Positions 19,414 through 29,372 of a stretch of 64,000 nucleotides of DNA are shown one piece after another (within the stretch, counting starts at the first letter, position 1; the number at the start of each line of letters is the position of its first letter). Where the stretch lies: NCBI GenBank assembly GCA_020852655.1, contig JADZAI010000099.1:1-64000 (forward strand), given 5' to 3'. A program made the translations under genes and the position numbers. This DNA comes from Alphaproteobacteria bacterium. GTDB taxonomy: Bacteria > Pseudomonadota > Alphaproteobacteria > Micropepsales > Micropepsaceae. The notes below the pieces were generated by a model. The model searched no databases. It saw nothing but the letters and a program-made list of their open reading frames with translations, and was not told the origin of the DNA.

Positions 19414-21719
19414 CAGAATGCTGGACGAGCACCGCCGACGTCCCATTCGGCGGTTTCGTCCCACGCCATCGCCGACCGTGCCGCGTCCCATGCCGCTCTG
19501 GCTTTAGGAAGGGGCGGTAGCACGAAGCCGCGCGGGCGACCCTGATCTCGCTTTTCGAAGCGCAGCCCTTTCAGCAGCTTGCTGACATCGTTGAGCGAGA
19601 CGTCTTCGCGCCTGCTTTGCGCAGCCGCGTAGTCGCGTAGAGCAGTTGTGGCGACGAACACCGAACCGTCCGGATGCCGATGCTCAGCGGGAAGGTGCCC
19701 CACGCGAAGTAGGTCGAGGAACACCGCGTCAAAGCCGGAGAGCGAGTTAGCCTTCTGTGCGCGAAGGGGGTCGGTTTGAGGGACGTTTTTACGCGGGTGC
19801 CAGTTGCCGAGGTCGAGATGCATCAGGTCATACAACATCGCCGCTGCACCGCCGCAGCTCATCTGATCAACGATCGCTGCGAAGTAGGGATATTCCTGTG
19901 CGCGGGCATTGGAGACATCGAACACTGCGAACCGGCGCTCATCCAACCCTGCCGGCACAACCCAGTCCTCATTGCTGGCCATGATAATGTGCAGATGGTT
20001 TTTCGCCCAGGTGACGTCGATACCCTTTCGCTCCACCGCTAACTCGGGCTCGGTGATCAAGCCCTTTAAGATGCCCTCGGCCTTCTTGTCCCTTGGCGCT
20101 ACGGCTTCATCTGCAAACAGCACCACGACGTCACGGAGATGCGAGTTGAAGTTGCCGGTCAGCCTGTCACTGGAGGTGATGTGCGTGCCATGCTGGCCGA
20201 AAAGGTCTTTGAAGGCGCGGATGAAGGTGCCTTTGCCCGACCCTCGCCCCCCACGAAACACAAGCGCCACTTCAGCAGGAGAGGCAGGATTCTGAACGGC
20301 CCATGCAAGCCACCGAATGATGTAGTCACGCGCAACGGCGTCACCGCCAGCGATGACGTCGCGTATGTGCGACTGCATCAGCGACCAGTCACCCGGCGCG
20401 GGCTCGACGCCCCACCCGCGCCATAGGTTCAGGTAGCCGTCTACTTCCTCACCCTGGCCTGGCAGGAAGCGAAACTGCTTATATTGACGACGCTGCTCGT
20501 GTTTCAGCCACCAGTCGCCCAGAGGGGATGTAACCGGCAGCCCGCGCTTATCGACGCCCACCGGCACACGGCGATTCGAGTACCGGTTGCGGAAGTCCTC
20601 GAAGGACTGGAGCACAGGCACCGACCTGCTTTCATCGAGCTCCGACGGAGCCCACGACAGCACGCGGCACTTGCCACCCTCTTGTAACAAGACGGCGTGC
20701 TGCTGATTCAACTCGGCCAACTCAGGGGAGATAGCATGTTCTCGCGCCCTCTCGATTTGCCGCCGTGCATAGCGCTCAGCGTTCTCATTCGTTTCAAGAA
20801 TGCTGGCGCTAATGCCAAACTCGGGGTCCAGCAGCACGCCAAGAATGACCTCCTCAGGCACGCGGCAGCGGACGAGGTTGCAGACCACGTCGAACACCCA
20901 CGCAGAACGACTGTTGTCGCCCACCTTGGGCTCGTCGGGATGCTCACCTTGGACGATGATGACTTTCACCCGGTCGGGTACGTTCCACGCGTCGAGTTCG
21001 GACACGTCGCCGACGTGCGCGGGTGCGGCCCCAACACTGCCGCCGCGCGCAGGCGTAACAGCGGCGCAAGGCGCAGACGTGAAGTCCGCGAGCGAGTAGG
21101 CCGAACCTTCGAACCACTCAACCGCAGCCAACGCCGGTCCACGCCCGAGCTTGCGCTTCTTCTCGTTCGGCAGGTTGACGGTGCCTGGCAGGCGCAGGAC
21201 GCGGTCAACGTTATGCGTGCTATCACCGCCGAACAGAGCGCCGAGTTGTTTGCTGTAGAGCGCCGCCGCTTCCGCCCGGCCGAGGTCGCCGCCGATGTGC
21301 AGCGGCTCCTTTAGCCGCCAGAGTGCTTGGTAGCCGTTGCCGCTGAACACCAGCACGGATGGACGCGGGACGCCCGCAGGCAGGTTCTCGTCATTGAACA
21401 GTGCACGGATGCGCGCCCTTTCACTTTCGGGATCGGCGTCTGCGCGAGGATCAACGTCCACGTGGAGCCAGGCTAGCTCAGCCACGTCTTCCCGCTTCGC
21501 CTTCTTCGCGACCGGGCCGACGAGCGGGTTGACGGCGTAGTAGCAGTTGAAGAGACCGTTATGCTCTGCGAGCCATGCCTTCAGACCATCGAGTGTTTCC
21601 GGCCCGAACGTGCGGGCCGACATGCCGTTTGGCAGGAGCGCGCTGACACACCATGGCCCACGCGGTGCGAGTTGCTGGAGAAATGCGACGGATTCTGCTG
21701 ATTGGGGGACAGGGTTCAC
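19413..21719 (-). CDS. Primase-helicase replication protein
   Basis: A 768-residue replication initiator. The N-terminal primase-polymerase-like region holds the acidic pair HVDVDP (D88, D90) and SGNGYQALWRL. The C-terminal SF3/AAA-type helicase (DUF5906-like) has Walker A GGRGSGKGT near residue 490 and a Walker B-like VVVLFADEAV, then IIMASNEDWVVPAG. It overlaps the upstream gene by 4 bp. It probably binds the iteron array at its own 3' end and replicates the excised element. Similar proteins occur in phages and satellites. Confidence 0.88.
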   Translation of the reverse strand: MNPVPQSAESVAFLQQLAPRGPWCVSALLPNGMSARTFGPETLDGLKAWLAEHNGLFNCYYAVNPLVGPVAKKAKREDVAELAWLHVDVDPRADADPESERARIRALFNDENLPAGVPRPSVLVFSGNGYQALWRLKEPLHIGGDLGRAEAAALYSKQLGALFGGDSTHNVDRVLRLPGTVNLPNEKKRKLGRGPALAAVEWFEGSAYSLADFTSAPCAAVTPARGGSVGAAPAHVGDVSELDAWNVPDRVKVIIVQGEHPDEPKVGDNSRSAWVFDVVCNLVRCRVPEEVILGVLLDPEFGISASILETNENAERYARRQIERAREHAISPELAELNQQHAVLLQEGGKCRVLSWAPSELDESRSVPVLQSFEDFRNRYSNRRVPVGVDKRGLPVTSPLGDWWLKHEQRRQYKQFRFLPGQGEEVDGYLNLWRGWGVEPAPGDWSLMQSHIRDVIAGGDAVARDYIIRWLAWAVQNPASPAEVALVFRGGRGSGKGTFIRAFKDLFGQHGTHITSSDRLTGNFNSHLRDVVVLFADEAVAPRDKKAEGILKGLITEPELAVERKGIDVTWAKNHLHIIMASNEDWVVPAGLDERRFAVFDVSNARAQEYPYFAAIVDQMSCGGAAAMLYDLMHLDLGNWHPRKNVPQTDPLRAQKANSLSGFDAVFLDLLRVGHLPAEHRHPDGSVFVATTALRDYAAAQSRREDVSLNDVSKLLKGLRFEKRDQGRPRGFVLPPLPKARAAWDAARSAMAWDETAEWDVGGARPAF

Positions 21720-22129
21720 GACTGCACGTGCACCCGGACAACAGGGTACCGCCCTTCGCCCCGCCCAAGAGCAAGCGCGAGCGAGTGCGCCGAGAGCGTC
21801 TCGACGTCGTCGCCCAACCAGCAGATTGAGTCATATGGCAGCCGCGCTTGGTACATATGCACCCAGCGGGAGCGGGGCCGCCCGAAAGGACGCACGAAGC
21901 CGAAGAACGCCAGCACCGGCTCGATGCGCGCGCCGTGAAAACGCGCGATGCGCTTGATGGCCTTGTAGGCTTCGCGTGTGTCGGGAACGCATTCCTCCCA
22001 CACCGCACCGATAGCGCGCTTCGTTGCGCCGGACAGGTTACTCATCAAGCCCGCAGCAATATCTTGCGGGCGGCTTTGGATGGAGGCGACCAAGCCTTCG
22101 ACGGCGTAGAACTGCGGAGTGCGTTTCAT
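21716..22129 (-). CDS. Element hypothetical protein (137 aa)
   Basis: Unrecognised 137-residue protein between alpA and the primase gene, overlapping each by 4 bp, so it is translated with the replication module. The N-terminal half is helical and basic (SNLSGATKRAIGAVWEECVP); the C-terminal half is mixed, ending EGRYPVVRVHVQS. A replication accessory or regulatory role is only suggested by position. Confidence 0.65.
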   Translation of the reverse strand: MKRTPQFYAVEGLVASIQSRPQDIAAGLMSNLSGATKRAIGAVWEECVPDTREAYKAIKRIARFHGARIEPVLAFFGFVRPFGRPRSRWVHMYQARLPYDSICWLGDDVETLSAHSLALALGRGEGRYPVVRVHVQS

Positions 22130-22380
22130 CGACGCGCCTCCCGCTGGGCTACAGCGTACCGGCCCTGCTCCCGGCGAGCGGCAGCACCCTCCCTGGATTT
22201 GCGGGCCTCAACGCGGGAGGCCATCCACTCGATGATCTCGCTTTCGACGAAGGCGACGCGATGTGTTCCGAGCGGGATCGGACGCGGAAACTCGCCCTTA
22301 TTGATCTTACGGTAGATCTCGGTGCGGGACAGCGCGACACGATCTCGCACTGCTCCCATTGATACGAAGCGCTCGCTCAC
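22126..22380 (-). CDS. AlpA-family excisionase / transcriptional regulator
   Basis: An 84-residue AlpA-type winged-helix/MerR-like HTH protein: MGAVRDRVALSRTEIYRKIN, GEFPRPIPLG, VAFVESEIIEWMASR. P4-type AlpA regulators control integrase expression and excision, and in satellites they often govern induction. It lies between the integrase-side gene (69-bp gap at 22381-22449) and the replication genes. Confidence 0.9.
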   Translation of the reverse strand: MSERFVSMGAVRDRVALSRTEIYRKINKGEFPRPIPLGTHRVAFVESEIIEWMASRVEARKSREGAAARREQGRYAVAQREARR

Positions 22381-22449
22381 TTTCCTTCTCCAGCGCTGTT
22401 GCTAACTGGAGGGCACCCTCGGGGACTTGGATAGAGCGGTTTGGGTAGC

Positions 22450-23178
22450 TTAAGCCGGTTTGGCGGCTCGTGATCGAAGGCGGCTATTCTTGGAGCCTTG
22501 GTGTACCGACGCGCAGTTCGCCAAGGTATACCTTCTATCAAGCCACTCCGCGACCAAGCCGAACAGGCGCGCTTGGGGATTGCAGTAATCCAGCTCCAAC
22601 TCGCCGCCTGTGTAGGCGTTCTTGAACGTCGGGCTATACCCGCGGGTGCCAAACGTGCTCATCCACCAGCGCCGAAGTGCGTAATACACGCCGTAAAGTG
22701 GGGTGATAGCCAACTCTTCGCCGAGGCGGATAGTCGCTCTCGTCTTACCGGGATTAGCTTGGGCTTGCGCGTAGTGCTCTTGGTACCAAGCGTCCCAATC
22801 GGCAATCGGGTCGCCCTCCCAAGCGTCGTGCTTCCCATAGTCGTATGGAGGGTCCTTCTGACCTACCCAGTTGTCCTCAAGCCGTTTTTCTGGCCGCCGC
22901 GTATCTCTCCGGGTCCGCCAATCCTGTAGGTCGAGGTGAAATTGTTCCTCGATCTCGGCGCACAACTCGTAGAAGGATGTCTTGTGTTGACGAATGTCAC
23001 GGCCCTGACGCGAACCGCTGGATGCGTTATCGTGCTTCACCGGTAGCTGCATGATGGCGACAATTCTTTCCCAGCGCGCCTCGAACTTGCCGCCGGGCCG
23101 AGGCCCCCAAACCGGCTCATTCGCACGCGTTTGGTGGTTCATAGCCTCGTTGATCTGTTGCCTAGTCCAGCCACTCAC
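22450..23178 (-). CDS. Element hypothetical protein (242 aa)
   Basis: Unrecognised 242-residue protein. Its ATG overlaps the integrase stop by 4 bp, so it is coupled to int. It is rich in Trp and Tyr (ADWDAWYQEHYAQAQANPGK; LYGVYYALRRWWMSTFG) and looks soluble. An N-terminal WTRQQINEAMN could be a small helical DNA-binding segment. No family suggested itself. Confidence 0.65.
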   Translation of the reverse strand: MSGWTRQQINEAMNHQTRANEPVWGPRPGGKFEARWERIVAIMQLPVKHDNASSGSRQGRDIRQHKTSFYELCAEIEEQFHLDLQDWRTRRDTRRPEKRLEDNWVGQKDPPYDYGKHDAWEGDPIADWDAWYQEHYAQAQANPGKTRATIRLGEELAITPLYGVYYALRRWWMSTFGTRGYSPTFKNAYTGGELELDYCNPQARLFGLVAEWLDRRYTLANCASVHQGSKNSRLRSRAAKPA

Positions 23179-24446
23179 CGCACCAACTCCATCAGGTGCG
23201 CCTCGTAGGCCAGAAGCGCCTCGCGCTTCTCCTTGAGATAGTCGTAGTGGTTATACACCCGCTGCAGGCCTTTCTTCTTGTGGCCCAACACCTCCTCACG
23301 GGTGTCGAACACGATGCCGACCCGCGCCATGTGCGTCTCGCACGTCCGGCGAAGGTCGTGTGCAGTAAAGCGCGGCAGCGTCAGCCCTGCGTCGCCGCGC
23401 CAGTGACGTAGCTTCGAAAGCACAGCGTCGTTCAGCGCGTCAAACATTTTACTTCCGAGCCATACAGGTTTCTTTCCTGCAGTGGTCGAGAACAGGAAGT
23501 AGCTGCCCGTCTTCGTCTCCCACTTCGGGAGGGCGGTCGCGATGCTCAACGCCTCACCCACGAGCGGCACGAGGTGCGCGTGCGGGTTGGTCTTCCGGCT
23601 CTTGGTCTGGGCGGCAGGGATGATCAGCCCCGGCACCTTCATGTCGAGCCAAGCGCTCGTCGCCTCGCTCCACTCAAAGTTGCGTTTGCCGGTAAGCAGC
23701 AGCAGGCGGAACAGCGGGCCGAACGGATAGGCCATCTCGCCTGTGACGGCCCAGAACGCCCGAAGCTCCTCGTCCGTCAGTGTCCGCTCGCGCGGCTTCT
23801 GGGCGAGGTCGGTGCGCTTCATGGACGCCATGGGGGACGCGACGATGAGCCCACGCTGGACGGAGTAGTTCATCAGCCGCGACATGTGCTTGCGCACCTC
23901 GCGTGCTGTGCCGACGCGACCGTCTGAGACGATCTGGTCGAGCAAGGCGTGTATCTGGGCGTTCGTAACGTCCGAGATCGGACGCGATCCGAGGGTGGGC
24001 CAAACGTGTTGGCGCAGGGTCTGTTCAACCTTCTCCCAACTCGCGACGTCCTTCTTGATGAAGTCAATCATCCGCTTGGAGACCGCCTCGACCGAGTTCA
24101 CGAAGCGGGTCTCCATCTCGGTGCGTAGCGCGGGGGCAGGGTCCACGCCCTCGACCACGCGCTCCATGATCTCGCGCGCCTCCTTCCGAGCCTTGACCAG
24201 CCCAACGATGGGGTACTGGCCCAACGTGAAGCGGTGCTGCTTGCCCCGGAGGGGGCGACCGTTACGCGAGAAGCCACCCTCGCCAGGCACCTTGTAGATC
24301 ACCGACCAGCTTTTCACGCCGCGCTCGGTGACACGAAGGACGAGCCCAGGGGCGAGCGCGTCGGCGATCTCCCGCCTGCCTGTTCTGGGCGGATTGAGCT
24401 TTAGGACTGCGGCCTCGGTGAGGGCCTTCTTCGCGGTGCTAGGCAA
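23175..24446 (-). CDS. int: Tyrosine recombinase / integrase (P4-like)
   Basis: A 423-residue integrase. The N-terminal arm-binding domain is DUF4102-like (LTEAAVLKLNPPRTGRREIA, PGLVLRVTERGVKSWSV), and a core-binding domain covers about residues 110-210. The catalytic domain has Arg in LLLTGKRNFEW, Lys in AQTKSRKTNPHAHLVPL, the HDLRR box, EVLGHKKK and nucleophile Y398 in RVYNHYDY. The gene lies next to the distal att repeat (24604-24650) and reads inward. It should catalyse recombination between tRNA-Thr and the element's 47-bp core. Confidence 0.96.
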   Translation of the reverse strand: MPSTAKKALTEAAVLKLNPPRTGRREIADALAPGLVLRVTERGVKSWSVIYKVPGEGGFSRNGRPLRGKQHRFTLGQYPIVGLVKARKEAREIMERVVEGVDPAPALRTEMETRFVNSVEAVSKRMIDFIKKDVASWEKVEQTLRQHVWPTLGSRPISDVTNAQIHALLDQIVSDGRVGTAREVRKHMSRLMNYSVQRGLIVASPMASMKRTDLAQKPRERTLTDEELRAFWAVTGEMAYPFGPLFRLLLLTGKRNFEWSEATSAWLDMKVPGLIIPAAQTKSRKTNPHAHLVPLVGEALSIATALPKWETKTGSYFLFSTTAGKKPVWLGSKMFDALNDAVLSKLRHWRGDAGLTLPRFTAHDLRRTCETHMARVGIVFDTREEVLGHKKKGLQRVYNHYDYLKEKREALLAYEAHLMELVR

Positions 24447-24462
24447 TATCCGTTCCTTCCTA

Positions 24463-24481
24463 GGGGAGCGCCGGGGGAGCG
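24463..24481 (+). repeat. Paired GGGGAGCG motif, right end of element
   Basis: GGGGAGCG at 24463 and 24474 (11 bp apart), 17-35 bp upstream of the int start codon and about 120 bp inside attR. Nearly identical to the pair inside attL. Confidence 0.5.
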
Positions 24482-24603
24482 GAATTGCATCCTATCCAGC
24501 GAAACTAGCTGGAACGGCAGGTGTCCAGAAAAAGCAACAAATTCAATGCCTTGAAATCTCACTATGTAACTCTGGGGTACTCGCTGGAACGTCTCACTCC
24601 ACT

Positions 24604-24650
24604 CTTGGTAAGGGAGAGGTCGTGAGTTCGATCCTCACTGGCAGCACCAT
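24604..24650 (+). repeat. attR (distal copy of 47-bp direct repeat)
   Basis: Identical to 12611-12657. It holds only the 3' half of tRNA-Thr (anticodon loop to CCA) with no 5' half before it, so it is the displaced original gene end and not a second tRNA gene. Confidence 0.95.
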
Positions 24651-24673
24651 CCGGACCCCGCGGCCGCGGCGCC

Positions 24674-25453
24674 TCACGCGCCGATGAACTTGCCCGGGCG
24701 GCGTTCGTTCACGGCCCTCACCCCTTCGGCGAAATCGGCGGTCTTGCGCAGTTCGGTCTGCTGGACCAGTTCGTGGTCGGTCTGGCGGGTCACGATGTCG
24801 AAAAGCTCGCCGCGCATCGTGGCGCGGGTCGCCTGGACGGCCAGCGGGGCGGCCTCGGCGATCTCCGCCGCCAGGGCCTTGGCGGCATCGTGCAGTTGCT
24901 CGGCCGGCACGAGCTCGTCGACGAGGCCCCAGGCAAGCGCTTCCTCGGCCTTCAGGCGGCGGCCGGTGAGGCACATCAGCAGCGCCCGCTGCTTGCCGAC
25001 GACACGCTCCAGCGTCGCGGTGATGCCGAAGCCCGGATGGAAGCCGAGCTTCACGAAATTGGCGGCGAAGCGGGCCTCGGGCGAGGCGACGCGGAAATCG
25101 GCGACCAGCGTCAGGCCGAGGCCGGCGCCGATGGCGGCGCCCTGGACGGCGGCGACGATGGGCTTCTTCACCTGGAAGAGCCGCGCGGCCTCCAGGTAGA
25201 ACGGGTCGCGCTCGCCCTGGCGCCCGGTGCCGACCGTCGGGTCGGCGGCGAGATTGGCGCCGGCGCAGAAGACCTTACCGCCCGAGGCCAGCACGATGGC
25301 CCGGATTTCGCGCTCGCCGTCGAGGTCGAACAGCGCCGCCGTCAGGTCGCGCAGCAGAGAGAGATTGACGAAATTGCTGGGCGGGCGCGCGAACGCGACC
25401 GTCGCGACATGTCCCTCGCGCTGCACCGTCACGTCGCCATACTGGTCTTTCAT
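24674..25453 (-). CDS. Enoyl-CoA hydratase/isomerase superfamily protein
   Basis: A 259-residue crotonase-fold protein binding an acyl-CoA. Oxyanion-hole segments are ASGGKVFCAGANL and GAAIGAGLGL. Aligned to rat crotonase, the two catalytic Glu positions are occupied by G113 (in GAGLGL) and F133 (in AANFVKLG). It is therefore unlikely to be an ordinary 2-enoyl-CoA hydratase and may be an isomerase, thioesterase or other branch. It is the first host gene after the element. Confidence 0.88.
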   Translation of the reverse strand: MKDQYGDVTVQREGHVATVAFARPPSNFVNLSLLRDLTAALFDLDGEREIRAIVLASGGKVFCAGANLAADPTVGTGRQGERDPFYLEAARLFQVKKPIVAAVQGAAIGAGLGLTLVADFRVASPEARFAANFVKLGFHPGFGITATLERVVGKQRALLMCLTGRRLKAEEALAWGLVDELVPAEQLHDAAKALAAEIAEAAPLAVQATRATMRGELFDIVTRQTDHELVQQTELRKTADFAEGVRAVNERRPGKFIGA

Positions 25454-25482
25454 GGGTCCTCCGGAAAATGCGGGTGCGGGCG

Positions 25483-26073
25483 TCAGGCCGCGGTGAGCTT
25501 GAACGAGGGCCGCTCGGCGATCGCGGCGAGGAAGGCGGCGAGCTGCGGCCGGCCGTCGCGCCAGGGAATATCCTCCGCGAAGCGCAGATCGAGATAGCCG
25601 AGCGCCGCGGCGACGCCGAAATCGGGCAGGCGCAGCGACCCGTCAGCCGGCGGCGGCGCGGCTTCGAGCGCGTCGAGGGCGCGATGGATCTTGCTGCGCT
25701 GGCCTTCGCTCCACTCGGCCCAGCGATACTGCGCCGGGCGCAGGAAGGTCTCGTAGCGCAGCAGCACCGCCGCATCCATCAGGCCGTCGGCGAGGGCGAT
25801 GCGGGTATCGCCCGCCCAGTCGCCCATGCGGCGGACGCCGGCGAGGCTGGCGAGATAGGCGACGATGACGCGGCTGTCGTAGAGCGTCTCGCCATTGTCG
25901 AGCACGAGCGCCGGGATCTTGCCGAGCGGGTTGGCGTCGTTCACCGCGTCGACCCCGCTGACCGGCGAGACCGCGACCGCGACCGTCTCGATGCGGCCGG
26001 CGACGCCGTATTCATGGGCGGCGATCAGGACCTTGCGGACGAAGGGCGAGGCCGGGGCGTAGAACAGCTTCAT
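25483..26073 (-). CDS. Glutathione S-transferase family protein
   Basis: A 196-residue GST. The thioredoxin-fold N-terminus is MKLFYAPASPFVRKVLIAAH, with Ser at the usual glutathione-activating region, followed by NPLGKIPALVLDNGETLYDS (G-site with cis-Pro and the Glu/Asp-Ser motif). A helical C-terminal domain follows. The substrate is unknown. It is co-directional with the crotonase-like gene (29-bp gap). Confidence 0.9.
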   Translation of the reverse strand: MKLFYAPASPFVRKVLIAAHEYGVAGRIETVAVAVSPVSGVDAVNDANPLGKIPALVLDNGETLYDSRVIVAYLASLAGVRRMGDWAGDTRIALADGLMDAAVLLRYETFLRPAQYRWAEWSEGQRSKIHRALDALEAAPPPADGSLRLPDFGVAAALGYLDLRFAEDIPWRDGRPQLAAFLAAIAERPSFKLTAA

Positions 26074-26201
26074 GAGGGACCTGGGGAGAACGGGCGGCGA
26101 TTGTCGCCATTCCCCGGTGAACCCGCAAGGCGCGCCGCCGCATTGACACGCCGCCGGGCCGGGTGCTTGTCGGACGGGACGGCCGGGCGGAGGGTCACGA
26201 C

Positions 26202-27488
26202 ATGCCGAGCAACGAAGAACTCCTGGCGCGCCGCAATGCGGCGGTGCCGCGCGGCGTTTCGACCGCGCATCCGGTCTTCGCGGCGCGCGCCCAGAATGCC
26301 GAGATCTGGGACGTCGAGGGCAAGCGCTATATCGACTTCGTCGGCGGCATCGGCGTCCAGAATACCGGCCACCGCCATCCCAAGGTGGTCGCGGCGATCG
26401 AGGAGGCGCTGAAGCATTCGATCCACACGGCGTTCCAGGTGAACGCCTATGAAAGCTACATCGCGCTCGCCGAAGGCCTGAACGAACGCGCGCCGGTCGA
26501 AGGACCGGCCAAGACGATCTTCTTCTCGACCGGTGCCGAGGCGGTGGAGAACGCGGTCAAGATCGCCCGCGCCGCGACGCGCCGGGCCGGTGTCGTCGCC
26601 TTCACCGGCGGCTTCCACGGACGCACCTTCATGGGTATGGCGCTGACCGGGAAGGTCGCGCCCTACAAGCTCGGCTTCGGGCCGTTCCCCGGCGAGGTCT
26701 ATCGCCTGCCGTTCCCGATCGCCTCGCACGGCATCACGCCGGAGATGTCGCTGGAGGCGCTGGAGCATCTCTTCAAATACGACATCGAGGCCTCGCGGGT
26801 CGCCGCGATCATCCTGGAGCCGGTGCAGGGCGAGGGCGGCTTCTATGCGGCGCCCACCGACTTCCTCCGGAAGCTGCGCGAGGTCTGCGACGCCTATGGC
26901 ATCCTCATGATCGCCGACGAGATCCAGTCGGGCTTCGCGCGCACCGGCAGGCTCTTCGCCATCGAGCATTCCGGCGTGACGCCCGACCTCATCACGACCG
27001 CGAAGTCGCTGGCCGGCGGCATGCCCTTGTCGGCGGTGATCGGCCGCGCCGCGGTGATGGACGCGGCGGAGCCCGGCGGCCTCGGCGGCACCTATGCCGG
27101 CAACCCGCTCGGCTGTGCCGCCGGGCTCGCGGTGCTGAAGGTGATCGAGGAGGAGGACATCCTGGCGCGGGCGACGGCGCTCGGCGAGACGCTGATGCGG
27201 CGGCTGAAGCAGATCCAGATGCGCAACGACCTGCCGCCGCTGGACGACATACGCGGCGTCGGCGCGATGGTGGCGTTCGACATCGTGAAGGAACGCGGCG
27301 GCCACGAGCCCGACCCCGAAACGACACGCAAGCTGGTCGCTGCGGCGCGCGACAACGGCCTGCTGCTGCTGACCTGCGGCCTCTACGCCAACTCCATCCG
27401 CATCCTCGTGCCGATCACCGTCGAGCCCGCGGTACTGGAGGAGGCCTTCGGACTGCTGGAAAAGAGCCTGGCGGAAGCCGCCGGCTAA
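26202..27488 (+). CDS. gabT: 4-aminobutyrate aminotransferase-like class III enzyme
   Basis: A 428-residue PLP-dependent class III aminotransferase. It probably transfers the amino group of 4-aminobutyrate (or another omega-amino acid) to 2-oxoglutarate. The start at 26202 (MPSNEELLARRN) follows a GGAGGG ribosome-binding site. Motifs are STGAEAVENAVKIAR (phosphate binding), GGFHGRT, IADEIQSGFARTG, and the PLP lysine in TTAKSLAGGMP. No gabD is adjacent, so substrate assignment is moderate. Confidence 0.88.
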   Translation: MPSNEELLARRNAAVPRGVSTAHPVFAARAQNAEIWDVEGKRYIDFVGGIGVQNTGHRHPKVVAAIEEALKHSIHTAFQVNAYESYIALAEGLNERAPVEGPAKTIFFSTGAEAVENAVKIARAATRRAGVVAFTGGFHGRTFMGMALTGKVAPYKLGFGPFPGEVYRLPFPIASHGITPEMSLEALEHLFKYDIEASRVAAIILEPVQGEGGFYAAPTDFLRKLREVCDAYGILMIADEIQSGFARTGRLFAIEHSGVTPDLITTAKSLAGGMPLSAVIGRAAVMDAAEPGGLGGTYAGNPLGCAAGLAVLKVIEEEDILARATALGETLMRRLKQIQMRNDLPPLDDIRGVGAMVAFDIVKERGGHEPDPETTRKLVAAARDNGLLLLTCGLYANSIRILVPITVEPAVLEEAFGLLEKSLAEAAG

Positions 27489-27525
27489 ACGCCCCACGAA
27501 TCATCGCTGCCTTCACACCCCCTCC

Positions 27526-27558
27526 CTGTCATCGCCGGAACAAGTCCGGCGATGACAG
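27526..27558. terminator. Perfect hairpin between convergent genes
   Basis: CTGTCATCGCCGG (27526-27538) and CCGGCGATGACAG (27546-27558) form a 13-bp perfect stem with a 7-nt loop, between the gabT stop and the converging monooxygenase stop. It has no T-tract. It could be a bidirectional terminator or a dispersed REP-like palindrome. Confidence 0.6.
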
Positions 27559-27578
27559 CACGGAAGGACCGGCGCCCC

Positions 27579-29195
<1,617 letters not shown>

Positions 29196-29372
29196 TGGGG
29201 TTCCCGAATATTATGCTTGTGTGCCGGCACTATGGCGCATTTCGAGGCCCGCACAAACAGAGCCCGCGCCCGCTAGGCCTTCGGCACGACTAGGAAAATA
29301 ATGACATATTCTCGGACAAGGGTCTTGAACTTGCCCGCCGTTCTCCTACGTCGATGGGAGGAGGAGAGCGGC

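Noticed and set aside
24604-24650. Second tRNA-Thr gene
   Set aside because: Only the 3' half is present, with no acceptor 5' strand or D arm; it is the att duplication.
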